From: Plastoroseomonas hellenica
GTDB taxonomy: Bacteria > Pseudomonadota > Alphaproteobacteria > Acetobacterales > Acetobacteraceae
Assembly (NCBI RefSeq): GCF_018129085.1
Contig: NZ_JAAGBB010000004.1
Coordinates: forward strand, 174,568 to 238,567
Direction of reading: 5' to 3'
Length of the DNA stretch: 64,000 bases
In this document: positions 28,724 through 37,363 of the stretch, piece after piece
Position numbering within the stretch: position 1 is the stretch's first letter
Layout: the number at the start of each line of letters is the position of its first letter
Notes under the pieces: generated by a model
Seen by the model: the letters and a program-made list of their open reading frames with translations, nothing else
Told to the model about the DNA's origin: nothing
The model's database searches: none
Program-made: the position numbers and the translations under genes

Positions 28724-30673
28724 TCACATGCCCAACGCCATGCGCGGCGCATTGCCGCGCTTCAGGTTGCGGTAGCGCGCGAGCGCCCAGAGCGGGAAGA
28801 ACAGCGGGTAGCCATGGTAGCGCAGGTAGAAGACGCGCGGGAAGCCGCCGCCGGTATAGGCGTCCTGCCTCCAGAGCCCGTCATCGCGTTGATTGGCCTG
28901 CAGCCAGGCGATGCCGCGCGCGACCGCCGGCTCCTCCCCGGCGCCCACGGCCATCAGGCCGAGCAGCGCCCAGGCCGTCTGCGACGCCGTCGAGCGGGCG
29001 GGCTGGTAGCCGCGATAATCCAGGCTGTAGCTGTCGCAATCCTCGCCCCAGCCGCCATCGGGATTCTGGATCGCCAGCAGCCAGTCCACGGCCGCCTTCA
29101 CCGGCGCATCCGCCGTGGTCATGCCGATGGCGCCGAGCGCTGACAGCGCCGACCAGGTGCCATAGATGTAGTTCACGCCCCAGCGGCCGAACCAACTGCC
29201 ATCGGCTTCCTGCCCGCGCAGCAGATAGTCCCGCGCCCGCACCAGGCGCGGGCTGTCGGCGGGCTCGCCGAGCTGCGCCAGCATCGAGATGCAGCGGGCG
29301 CTGACATCGGCGGTCGGCGGATCCAAGAGCGCGCCATGATCGGCGAAGGGGATGTTGTTGAGGTAGTGGTGCTCATTGTCGGCGTCGAAGGCACCCCAGC
29401 CGCCGCCCTTGCTCTGCAGCCCGACGGTCCATTCGACGCCCCGGTCGATGGCCTCGTCATAGTCGCGACCGGCATCGCATTGCCGGCGCGCGCGATCCAT
29501 CGCCATCACCACGACAGCGGTGTCGTCGAGATCGGGATAATGCGCGTTGCGGTACTGGAAGGCCCAGCCGCCGGGGCGGACATCCGGCCGCTGCACGGCC
29601 CAGTCGCCCTTCACCTCCAGCTCCTGCAGCGGCTTGAGCCAGGCGAGGCCCTTGGCCGCCGCCTCGGCGGCCGCAACGCCGCCGACTTCCATCATCGCGT
29701 GGGCGGTGAGCGCCGTGTCCCAGACCGGCGAGACGCAGGGCTGGCAATAGGCTTCGTCCTCACGGATCACCAGCAGCTTCTCGACGGACCGGCGGGCGAT
29801 GGCGCGATCAGGGTGATCCTCAGGATAGCCCAGCGCGTCATACATCATCACGGCATTGGCCATCGCGGGGTAGATCGCACCGAGGCCATCCTCGCCGTTC
29901 AGCCGTTCGGTGACGAAATCGCGGCACCAGTCGATGGCGCGCCGACGCGTGCGGCGCGGCCAGAGCGGCTCCACAAGCTTCAGCCCGCGATCGAGCACAT
30001 TGAAGAACAACGCCCAGCCAGGGTGCTTGTGGCTGCGTGGCTTCGGCCCCTGCGGAGGCGCATCGGTGAAGAGCTCCGGGATGCGCACGCCGCGCGGGTT
30101 GCGCGCCCGCACGCGGAGCGCCTGCAGCACCAGCAGCGGCACCAGCACCGTGCGCGCCCAATAGGACATGCGCGACAGATGCACCGGGAACCAGCGCGGC
30201 AGCAGCACCATCTCGACCGGGATGGTCGGCACCTTGCCCCAGGGCAGCTCGCCATAGAGCGCCAGCAGGATGCGGGTGAAGACATTGGCGCGGCCGGCGC
30301 CGCCCAGCGCCAGGATGGCGGCGCGGGCACGCGCCATGTGCGCCGCCGCCGGATCATCGCCGATCATCTTCAGCGCGAAATAGGCCTTCACGCTGGCGCT
30401 GAGATCCATCGCCCCTGCATGGAACAGCGGCCAGCCGCCATCCGCCCCCTGGATGCGGCGCAGATACCGGCCGATCTTCGCTTCCAGCTCGGGGGCATCG
30501 GGTTCGGCCAGATGCTGGCGCAGCAGGATGTATTCGGCCGGGATGGTGGCGTCGGCCTCGAGCTCGAAGACCCAGTGGCCGTCGGGGCGTTGCTGCGCCA
30601 GCAGCGCCTCCGTCGCGCGGTCGATATCCTGGTCCAGCCCTTCGAGACCGGCCATCTCCAGCGTGTCCCTCAT
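28724..30673 (-). CDS. shc: squalene-hopene cyclase
   Basis: A 649-residue monotopic membrane cyclase that converts squalene to hopene and hopanol. The catalytic DLDD is at 381-384 (PDLDDTAVV), and several QW repeats are visible, such as QQRPDGHW, QGADGGWPLF, QSKGGGWGAF, QEADGSWFGRW and QNPDGGWGE. The ATG at 30673 overlaps the hpnE stop (ATGA). The frame remains open upstream into hpnE, but that extension is not part of the family. Central gene of the hpn operon. Confidence 0.96.
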   Translation of the reverse strand: MRDTLEMAGLEGLDQDIDRATEALLAQQRPDGHWVFELEADATIPAEYILLRQHLAEPDAPELEAKIGRYLRRIQGADGGWPLFHAGAMDLSASVKAYFALKMIGDDPAAAHMARARAAILALGGAGRANVFTRILLALYGELPWGKVPTIPVEMVLLPRWFPVHLSRMSYWARTVLVPLLVLQALRVRARNPRGVRIPELFTDAPPQGPKPRSHKHPGWALFFNVLDRGLKLVEPLWPRRTRRRAIDWCRDFVTERLNGEDGLGAIYPAMANAVMMYDALGYPEDHPDRAIARRSVEKLLVIREDEAYCQPCVSPVWDTALTAHAMMEVGGVAAAEAAAKGLAWLKPLQELEVKGDWAVQRPDVRPGGWAFQYRNAHYPDLDDTAVVVMAMDRARRQCDAGRDYDEAIDRGVEWTVGLQSKGGGWGAFDADNEHHYLNNIPFADHGALLDPPTADVSARCISMLAQLGEPADSPRLVRARDYLLRGQEADGSWFGRWGVNYIYGTWSALSALGAIGMTTADAPVKAAVDWLLAIQNPDGGWGEDCDSYSLDYRGYQPARSTASQTAWALLGLMAVGAGEEPAVARGIAWLQANQRDDGLWRQDAYTGGGFPRVFYLRYHGYPLFFPLWALARYRNLKRGNAPRMALGM

Positions 30674-31932
30674 GCCGCCACTCTCTCCGCCCGGATACGC
30701 GCGGAAGCAAGACCCGCCGCGACCTCTCCGGAACGCAGCGCGCCTTCGATGGTCGCGGGCAGGCCGGTATCGGTCCAGTCGCCGGCCAGGAACAGGTTCG
30801 GCCAACGTGTACGCGCCGGCGGGCGACGGGCCGCCTGGGCGGGGGTCGCGGCGAAGGTGGCGCGGCGCTCCTTCACGATGCGGCTCGGCGGCGGCGGGCC
30901 GGTGAGGCCATAGACCGCCGCGACATCCTGCCAGAGGCGCGCGGTCAGCGCCTCGGTCTCGATATCCATCAGGCGACCGGCCGCGCTGACGGTCACCGAC
31001 AGCCGGTCCTGGAAGGCGAAGACCCATTCCGCGGTGCCGTTGATCAGCCCGACCATCGGGGCCGCGCCTGGCGGCGGCGCGATCCGGAAATGCGCGTTCA
31101 GGATCGGCTCGAAGGCATCGGGCACCGTCAGGCCCGGCAGCAGTTCCGCGGCGACCCAGGGCGGCACCGCCAGGATCAGCGCGTCATCCGGCCCGAGTAC
31201 CACCGTCTCGGCCCCGAAGGCGAGGCCGGTGACGCGATCGCCATCCCAGTGCAGCGCGCGCAGCCGGTGATCGAGCCGGACCACGGCGCCGGCGGTGTGC
31301 AGCTGGTCCAGGGCGGGATCGACGAAGGCGGCGGCCAGCGTCGGCGTCGCGATGCGCGGTCGGCTGGCGGCGCCGCCCTTGGCCAGGCTCTCGCGCAGCA
31401 CGGCGCCGGCGAGCGCGACGGAGCCCTCCTCGGGTGCGGTGTTCAGCACCGAAACCAGCACCGGCCGCAGCAGCCGCTCCCAGAGCGGGCCCCGGCAGTC
31501 GATGACATCAGCGATGCGCGCATCCGGCCTGCTGCGCGTCAGGGCGGCCAGTGCCATGTAGTCGCGCAGCCGGGTCCCCGGCACCCGGCGACGCTGGTCG
31601 AAGACCCACCAGGGGATGCGGCCCTCGCTCGGGCGCAGCACCCAGCACTCGTCGGTTGCGCGATCGAGGAAGCGGTATTCGGCGCGGTCCGGCCCGGTCA
31701 GCCGATCCGTCGCCCCGATGGCGCGGAGATAGCGGATGACCGCCTGGTTGCCCGAGAGCACCAGGTGGTTGCCGTTGTCGATCACCATGTCGAGCTGACT
31801 GTCGTGGTAGGATCGGCAGCGCCCCCCCGGCTGGCGCGCGGCTTCCGACAGGATGACGCGCTCGCCCTTCGCCGCCAGCGTCACCGCCGCCGACAGCCCC
31901 GCCAGACCCGCGCCGATGACGTGGATCGTCAT
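30670..31932 (-). CDS. hpnE: hydroxysqualene dehydroxylase HpnE
   Basis: A 420-residue FAD-dependent amine-oxidase-fold protein. The dinucleotide-binding motif IGAGLAGLSAAVTLAAKG is at the very N-terminus and FLAGDWTDTGLPATIEGAL, the C-terminal flavin motif, near residue 390. HpnE reduces hydroxysqualene to squalene, acting after HpnD. Starts and stops overlap the neighbouring genes by 4 bp. Confidence 0.93.
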   Translation of the reverse strand: MTIHVIGAGLAGLSAAVTLAAKGERVILSEAARQPGGRCRSYHDSQLDMVIDNGNHLVLSGNQAVIRYLRAIGATDRLTGPDRAEYRFLDRATDECWVLRPSEGRIPWWVFDQRRRVPGTRLRDYMALAALTRSRPDARIADVIDCRGPLWERLLRPVLVSVLNTAPEEGSVALAGAVLRESLAKGGAASRPRIATPTLAAAFVDPALDQLHTAGAVVRLDHRLRALHWDGDRVTGLAFGAETVVLGPDDALILAVPPWVAAELLPGLTVPDAFEPILNAHFRIAPPPGAAPMVGLINGTAEWVFAFQDRLSVTVSAAGRLMDIETEALTARLWQDVAAVYGLTGPPPPSRIVKERRATFAATPAQAARRPPARTRWPNLFLAGDWTDTGLPATIEGALRSGEVAAGLASARIRAERVAA

Positions 31933-32771
31933 CCGAACAGGCCGCGGCGCGCGAGGATCCAGAGCAGGCGCGGCTTGCCGATGCGCACGCGGCGGCGCGG
32001 CGGCACCCAGCCCGCCGCCAGCATGTCCTGCAGCAGCGAGCAGTAGACGTCGCCCATGATGCGTGGGGCGAGCAAGCGTCCCTTCGGCCGCGCACGCAGC
32101 ACGCGGTCAGCTTCGGCGAAATGCGCCTGCGCACGCTCGGCGAGCGCGCGGCAGGCCGCATCGACACGCGGATCGGCGATGGCGGCGGCGGGCTCCGCCG
32201 TGTCGATGCCGGCCGCGGCCAGCAATTCGCGCGGCAGGTAGAGCCGCTCGATCCCGGCATCCTCGTCGAGATCGCGCAGGATATTGGTGAGCTGCAGCGC
32301 GCGGCCGAGGTGATGCGCGAGATCCAGGCCGGGCGTCATCTCCATGCCGAAGATTTGGGTGGAGAGACGGCCGACGGCGCTCGCCACCCGATCGCAGTAG
32401 AGGTCGAGGGTGGCGAGGTCCGGCGCGCGGATATCGGCCGCGACGTCCATGGCCATGCCGTCGATCACCGCCAGGAAATCCTCCTGCCGCAGATCGAAAT
32501 CGCTGATCGGCCCGGCCAGGAAGGCAGCGCGTCCGGCAGGCCTCCCGGCATAGAGCGCCGCGAGGTCGGCGCGCCATTCGTCGAGCTCGATCGCGCGGAC
32601 GGGGCGCGGGCGGGTGCCGTCGTCGGCGATATCGTCGACCAGGCGGCAGAAGGCGTAGATCGCGAACATCGCCGCGCGTTCCGCCGGCGGCATCAGCCGC
32701 ATCGCCGCATAAAAGGAACTGCCGGAGACCTGCGCCTGCAGCGCGGGATCGATGGTGGCGGCCGCGCTCAT
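31929..32771 (-). CDS. hpnD: presqualene diphosphate synthase HpnD
   Basis: A 280-residue squalene/phytoene synthase family member. Aspartate-rich motifs: FCRLVDDIADD and LTNILRDLDEDAGIERLYLP. HpnD condenses two farnesyl diphosphates to presqualene diphosphate. The ATG at 32771 overlaps the hpnC stop. The open frame extends far upstream through hpnC, but the MSAAATIDPALQ start fits the family. HpnC, D and E together replace a single squalene synthase. Confidence 0.93.
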   Translation of the reverse strand: MSAAATIDPALQAQVSGSSFYAAMRLMPPAERAAMFAIYAFCRLVDDIADDGTRPRPVRAIELDEWRADLAALYAGRPAGRAAFLAGPISDFDLRQEDFLAVIDGMAMDVAADIRAPDLATLDLYCDRVASAVGRLSTQIFGMEMTPGLDLAHHLGRALQLTNILRDLDEDAGIERLYLPRELLAAAGIDTAEPAAAIADPRVDAACRALAERAQAHFAEADRVLRARPKGRLLAPRIMGDVYCSLLQDMLAAGWVPPRRRVRIGKPRLLWILARRGLFG

Positions 32772-33634
32772 CCGCGGGCACTCAGCGGCGCCGCGCCGAA
32801 GCGCCGTCGCAACCGCCCCGCCGCGACACCGAGTGCCGCGAGCACCGCGAGTCCCAAGGCCTCCGGCTTGCTGTGATGCACGCGCTCGGACAGCGGGTCG
32901 CGCTTGCGCAGCCGTGCCACCAGGCTCTCCGCCAGGCCCTGGATCACGCCCACCTCCAACGCCAGCCGCCGATCGGCGATACCGCCGGCGAAGCCACGCG
33001 ACTGGTCGAGCAGCGTCGCGGTGCGTCCGGCCAGTTCCACAATCACCTGCCGCAGCGCCGGCGAAGCCTGTGGTGCGCGCAGAGCCTTCACATCGAGGCC
33101 CCGCGCCACCAGCGCATCGAGCGGGATATAGACGCGGTCCAGTGCGCGAAAATCCTTCGCGCAATCCTGCAGGTGGTTGATCACCTGCAGCGCGGTGCAG
33201 AGCGCGTCATTGGCGGGCCACAGACCGCGCGCCTCGCCATGCAGGTCCAGCACGAAGCGCCCGACGGGTGCTGCGGAATAGCGGCAGTAGTCCATCAGCT
33301 CCGCCCAGTCGGCGTAACGGGTCTTGGTGCAGTCGCGCCGGAAGGCCTCCAGCAGGTCGAGCGCATGCTGGTCGGTCAGGCCGCGCGCCCGCAGCACCGC
33401 ATGCAGCGCCTCGCCTTCCGGGCTGCCACCGGTGCCGCGCAACCCGGCCTCCAGCGCATCCAGCCGGCGCAGCTTGGCATCGGGCGCCGCGGTCGTGTGG
33501 TCCGCGACGTCATCCGCGGCGCGGGCGAAGCGGTAGAAAGCGAGGATGGCCGGCCGCAGCTCCGGCCGCACCAGGCGCGAGGCGACCGGGAAATTTTCGT
33601 CCCTGTGGCCCTTGCCTGAATCGAACTCGGTCAT
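32768..33634 (-). CDS. hpnC: hydroxysqualene synthase HpnC
   Basis: A 288-residue squalene/phytoene synthase paralogue that converts presqualene diphosphate to hydroxysqualene. Motifs: DENFPVASRLVRPELRP, FYRFARAADDVADH, YCRYSAAPVGRFVLDLHGE, and INHLQDCAKDF. ATG at 33634 overlaps the hpnB stop. Confidence 0.93.
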   Translation of the reverse strand: MTEFDSGKGHRDENFPVASRLVRPELRPAILAFYRFARAADDVADHTTAAPDAKLRRLDALEAGLRGTGGSPEGEALHAVLRARGLTDQHALDLLEAFRRDCTKTRYADWAELMDYCRYSAAPVGRFVLDLHGEARGLWPANDALCTALQVINHLQDCAKDFRALDRVYIPLDALVARGLDVKALRAPQASPALRQVIVELAGRTATLLDQSRGFAGGIADRRLALEVGVIQGLAESLVARLRKRDPLSERVHHSKPEALGLAVLAALGVAAGRLRRRFGAAPLSARG

Positions 33635-34764
33635 GCACTGCCTGCCATGGCCTGACTTCGCCCCTTCCACATGCCGCCCTTGCCGCGCCAGACCTGCAGC
33701 GCCGATTGCAAGGTGAACAGCGTGTAGGTCGCCCCGATGAGCGGTAGCGCCACCCCCCAAAACGGTGAGACCCGGTAGAAGCGCAGCATCGGCTGGAAGG
33801 AGAGCGCCATCAGCAGCCAGGCAGCCGCGCCGGAGAGCTGTGCCCATCCGGTGCCGAACAGCGCCAGCGCCGGCGCCGCCAGATAGGTCAGCACCATGCC
33901 AGCCACCGTCCCCGCCAGCAGCAGCGGCGAGTAGTGCAACTGCGCATAGGCCGAGCGCGACACCATCCCGCCGATCTCCGACAGGCCGCCATAGGGGCGC
34001 AGGCTGACCGCACGCCGCGTCAGGCTCAGCCGGATCGGCCCGACCTGCTTCAGCCGGCGGCCCAGCGCACAGTCATCAATGATCTCGGCCCGGATCGCAG
34101 CGATGCCGCCCGCCTGCTCCAGCGCCGCCCGCCGCACCAGCATGCAGCCGCCGGCAGCGGCAGCCTCCCGCCGGTCGGGCCGCGACACCCAGGCGAAGGG
34201 GTAGAGCATCTGGAAGAAGAAGACGAAGGCCGGGATCAGGAACCGCTCCGCCCAGCTCATGCAGGAGAGCTGCGCCATCAGCGACACCAGCGTGTGGCCG
34301 CCGGCTTCGGCGCGCGCCACCAGCGCGCGCAGGTTGTCGGGCGCATGACCGATATCGGCATCGGTCAGCAGTAGGTAGTCGGGCGTCCCGGCCGCCTTCA
34401 CCCCCTGCGCCTGCGCCCAGAGCTTGCCCGTCCAGCCGGCCGGCAGCTTCGCCCCGGCCAGGATGGTCAGGCGGTCCTCGGCTGCGAGTGCGCGCGCCGC
34501 CGCCGCGGTGCCGTCGCTGCTGCCGTCATCGACCAGCACCACCCGGAAGTCACCGGGGTAATCCTGGGCCAGCAGGCTGCCGATCGAGCGCGCGATGACA
34601 TCGGCCTCATTCCGCGCTGGCACCACCGCGACCACGGATGGCCAGCGCACGGGCTCCACCGGCGGCGCGACATCGTCCCGATCGCGCGCCAGCCAGAAGC
34701 CGCCGCGCGCCGCCAGCAGCCAGATCCAGATCGCGAGCACCAGCAGGCCGAGGACCAGGCTCAT
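33631..34764 (-). CDS. hpnB: hopanoid-associated glycosyltransferase HpnB
   Basis: A 377-residue GT2 family glycosyltransferase with an N-terminal membrane anchor, the nucleotide-binding LVDDGSSDGT and LLLTDADIGHAPDN segments, and C-terminal hydrophobic helices. HpnB is commonly encoded in hpn operons; its exact acceptor is not established. ATG at 34764 overlaps the hpnA stop. Confidence 0.9.
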   Translation of the reverse strand: MSLVLGLLVLAIWIWLLAARGGFWLARDRDDVAPPVEPVRWPSVVAVVPARNEADVIARSIGSLLAQDYPGDFRVVLVDDGSSDGTAAAARALAAEDRLTILAGAKLPAGWTGKLWAQAQGVKAAGTPDYLLLTDADIGHAPDNLRALVARAEAGGHTLVSLMAQLSCMSWAERFLIPAFVFFFQMLYPFAWVSRPDRREAAAAGGCMLVRRAALEQAGGIAAIRAEIIDDCALGRRLKQVGPIRLSLTRRAVSLRPYGGLSEIGGMVSRSAYAQLHYSPLLLAGTVAGMVLTYLAAPALALFGTGWAQLSGAAAWLLMALSFQPMLRFYRVSPFWGVALPLIGATYTLFTLQSALQVWRGKGGMWKGRSQAMAGSA

Positions 34765-35777
34765 GCCAGGTAACCCGCTGAACGGAACCAGGCCAGGGCG
34801 TCCGCCACGCCTTCCTGACACGGCCGCGCATGGTAGCCGAGCTCCCGTTCTGCCTTGGCCGAGGTGAAGAACATCCGGTAGCGGGACATGTTCAGCGCAT
34901 CGACGGTCAGCAGCGGCTCCTTCCCCGTGCGCCGCGCCACCGCCTCGGCCAGCATCGCCAGCGGGTAGAGCGGTGCGCGCGGCAGCCGGATGCGCGGCGC
35001 GCGGCGCCCGGTCAGCCGCGCGATCTCCGCCAGCAACTCGCGCAGCGAGAGGTTCTGACCGCCCAGGATGTAGCGTTCCCCGACCACGCCCCGCTCATAG
35101 GCCAGCAGATGGCCTTCGGCGATATCATCGACATGGGCGAAGTTCAGCCCAGTATCGACGAAGGCCGGGATCTTGCCGCGCGCCGCGTCCAGGATCATCC
35201 GCCCGGTCGGCGTCGGCCGGATATCGCGCGCGCCCACCGGCGTCGAGGGATTGACGATCACCGCCGGCAGTCCGTCATGGAGGACCATCTCCTCCACCGC
35301 GCGTTCGGCCATTGTCTTGCTGCGCTTGTAGACGCCGATCGCCTGATCGGGATCGAGCGGCGCCGTCTCATCCACAGGCGCGGTGGCGCCGGCGACCTTC
35401 AGCGCGGCGACACTGCTGGTGTAAACGATGCGCTCGACCCCAGCCTCCAGCGCCGCGCGCATCAGCGCCTGCGTCCCCCCGACATTGGCGCGCAGGATCT
35501 GGTTCGGATCCGGCGCCCAGAGCCGGTAATCCGCGGCAACATGGAACAGCCCGCGGATCCCGGCCAGCGCCGGCCGCAGCGATTCGACGTCGGTCAGATC
35601 GCCGGTGACGATCTCGCAGGCGAGCCCCTCCAGATTGCCGCGCTGGCTGGTCGGCCGCACCAGCGCCCGGAGCCTGACGCCACGCGCCAGCAGCGCCCGC
35701 GCGACCGCGGAGCCGAGAAAGCCCGAGGCCCCGGTGATCAGGATCGGGTCGCCTTCGCGCAGGGGGAATGCCGTCAT
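34761..35777 (-). CDS. hpnA: hopanoid-associated sugar epimerase HpnA
   Basis: A 338-residue extended short-chain dehydrogenase/epimerase with GASGFLGSAVARALL (NAD binding), TSSVAAL, and the catalytic YKRSKTMAE motif (YxxxK). HpnA is found with hopanoid genes and is proposed to act on a sugar nucleotide or the ribosyl side chain. It is the first gene of hpnABCDE-shc-hpnG; all junctions downstream overlap by one to four bases, so the operon is read as one unit. The ATG at 35777 agrees with the family start. Confidence 0.9.
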   Translation of the reverse strand: MTAFPLREGDPILITGASGFLGSAVARALLARGVRLRALVRPTSQRGNLEGLACEIVTGDLTDVESLRPALAGIRGLFHVAADYRLWAPDPNQILRANVGGTQALMRAALEAGVERIVYTSSVAALKVAGATAPVDETAPLDPDQAIGVYKRSKTMAERAVEEMVLHDGLPAVIVNPSTPVGARDIRPTPTGRMILDAARGKIPAFVDTGLNFAHVDDIAEGHLLAYERGVVGERYILGGQNLSLRELLAEIARLTGRRAPRIRLPRAPLYPLAMLAEAVARRTGKEPLLTVDALNMSRYRMFFTSAKAERELGYHARPCQEGVADALAWFRSAGYLA

Positions 35778-36092
35778 CGGTGCACGGCCCGCGCCGCTCC
35801 TATCGGCAATGGCATCAGCGTGTTCATGCCAACCTGGCGCTCCCCTGTCGGGCCCATACAAGCCGGCGACCGGCCCCATGCGGGCCGGCGCGGGCGTCCC
35901 GCGCGAAGCTAGTCGAGGCTGGGAGAGCCGACAATTCAGTGGCTTGGTCGGCTCCAGCCGCTGCCAGGCCAGGAATGGTCGCGCAACGGGCTGCGGTCCG
36001 GAAAGCCAGGAAGGGGCCGAGGAACGGATGACCGACAAGCATCGAACCGCCGTCGGAACCTCGGAATGGGGGCTGGCGTAACCCCTTGAAAA
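35778..36092. other. leader region upstream of the hpn operon
   Basis: About 315 bp with no convincing gene. It must hold the hpnA promoter. An inverted repeat with a bulge (GGCTGG..GAGCCGAC at 35919-35934 against GTCGGCTCCAGCC at 35949-35961) is visible. Otherwise I see nothing assignable. Confidence 0.5.
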
Positions 36093-36168
<76 letters not shown>

Positions 36169-36217
36169 GCCAGGGCGGCGCTAATCGCCCGGCTGGCCGG
36201 GTTTGTCCAGCCCCTTT

Positions 36218-37363
36218 TTAATCCTGGGTGACGCCAAGCTCGGCATCGCGGTGGATATGCGCCGAGAGCAGCAGGCCGAAACCCAGCATGGTCGTCAGCA
36301 TCGCGGACCCGCCATGGGAGATCAGCGGCAGCGGCACCCCGCCCACCGGGATGCTGCCGGTCACCATCGCGACGTTCACGAAGACGTAGAGGAAGAAGTT
36401 GGTCCCGAGGCCCACCGCCAGCAGCCGCCCGAACTGGTGGCGTGAGCGGAAGGCCACCATGAAGCAGAAGGCCACGACCAGCAGCAGCAGCCCCAGCACC
36501 GTCAGCGCGCCGACCAGGCCGAATTCCTCGGCCAGCATGGTGAAGATGAAGTCTGTCTGCTTCTCCGGCAGGAAGTTCAGGTGCCCCTGGGTGCCCTGCA
36601 GGAAGCCCTTCCCCCAGAGCCCGCCCGACCCCAGCGCGATCTTCGACTGGATGATGTTGTAGCCGGCCCCCAGCGGATCGCTCTCCGGATCCAGGAAGGT
36701 CGTGATCCGCGCCCGCTGGTAGTCGTGCAGGTGCTCAAAGGCGATCGGCGCCGCCACCGCGATCGCGGCGCCGAGGGCCGCGAATTTCCACCACCTGACC
36801 CCCGCCGCCCAGAGCACCGCGGTGCCCACCACGCCGGTGATCAGGGCGGTGCCGAGATTGGGCTGCTTCAGGATCAGCCCCACCGGCACCAGGATCATGA
36901 TGCCCGCCGGGATCAGGAACAGCGGGTTGCCGACACGCTCCCAGCTCGCGCGGTGAAACCAGGCGGCGAGCGCCAGCACCAGCATGATCTTCATCAGCTC
37001 GGAAGGCTGGAGCTGCAGCGGCCCGATATCGATCCAGCGCTGCGCCCCCTTGCCCACATTGCCGTGCAGCAGCACCAGCACCAGCAGCGCCAGGCCACCG
37101 AGATAGCCGAGCCAGGAGAGCTTCGCGATCAGCTTGATGTCGATCATCGCGATTGAGATCATCATCACCAGGCCGAAGCCGAAGCGGATCGCATGCTTCG
37201 CCGCATAGGGCTCCGCCGAGCCGCCGCCCGCCGAATAGAGCGCCACATAGCCGACCGCCGCGATCATCGAGACCAGCACGACGAATATCCAGGGCACCTG
37301 CCAGAACTTGCTGAGCAGGCCGAGGCCGCGGTCGCGGGTCAGCAGCCGCTTCTCGAAGATCAT
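36218..37363 (-). CDS. rodA: peptidoglycan glycosyltransferase RodA
   Basis: A 381-residue SEDS family membrane protein with about ten membrane segments and family motifs KQPNLGTALITGV, LQGTQGHLNFLPEKQTDFIF and LISHGGSAMLTTMLGFGLL. RodA polymerises glycan strands for cell elongation with PBP2. Its start overlaps the mrdA stop. Last gene of the mre-mrd operon. Confidence 0.94.
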   Translation of the reverse strand: MIFEKRLLTRDRGLGLLSKFWQVPWIFVVLVSMIAAVGYVALYSAGGGSAEPYAAKHAIRFGFGLVMMISIAMIDIKLIAKLSWLGYLGGLALLVLVLLHGNVGKGAQRWIDIGPLQLQPSELMKIMLVLALAAWFHRASWERVGNPLFLIPAGIMILVPVGLILKQPNLGTALITGVVGTAVLWAAGVRWWKFAALGAAIAVAAPIAFEHLHDYQRARITTFLDPESDPLGAGYNIIQSKIALGSGGLWGKGFLQGTQGHLNFLPEKQTDFIFTMLAEEFGLVGALTVLGLLLLVVAFCFMVAFRSRHQFGRLLAVGLGTNFFLYVFVNVAMVTGSIPVGGVPLPLISHGGSAMLTTMLGFGLLLSAHIHRDAELGVTQD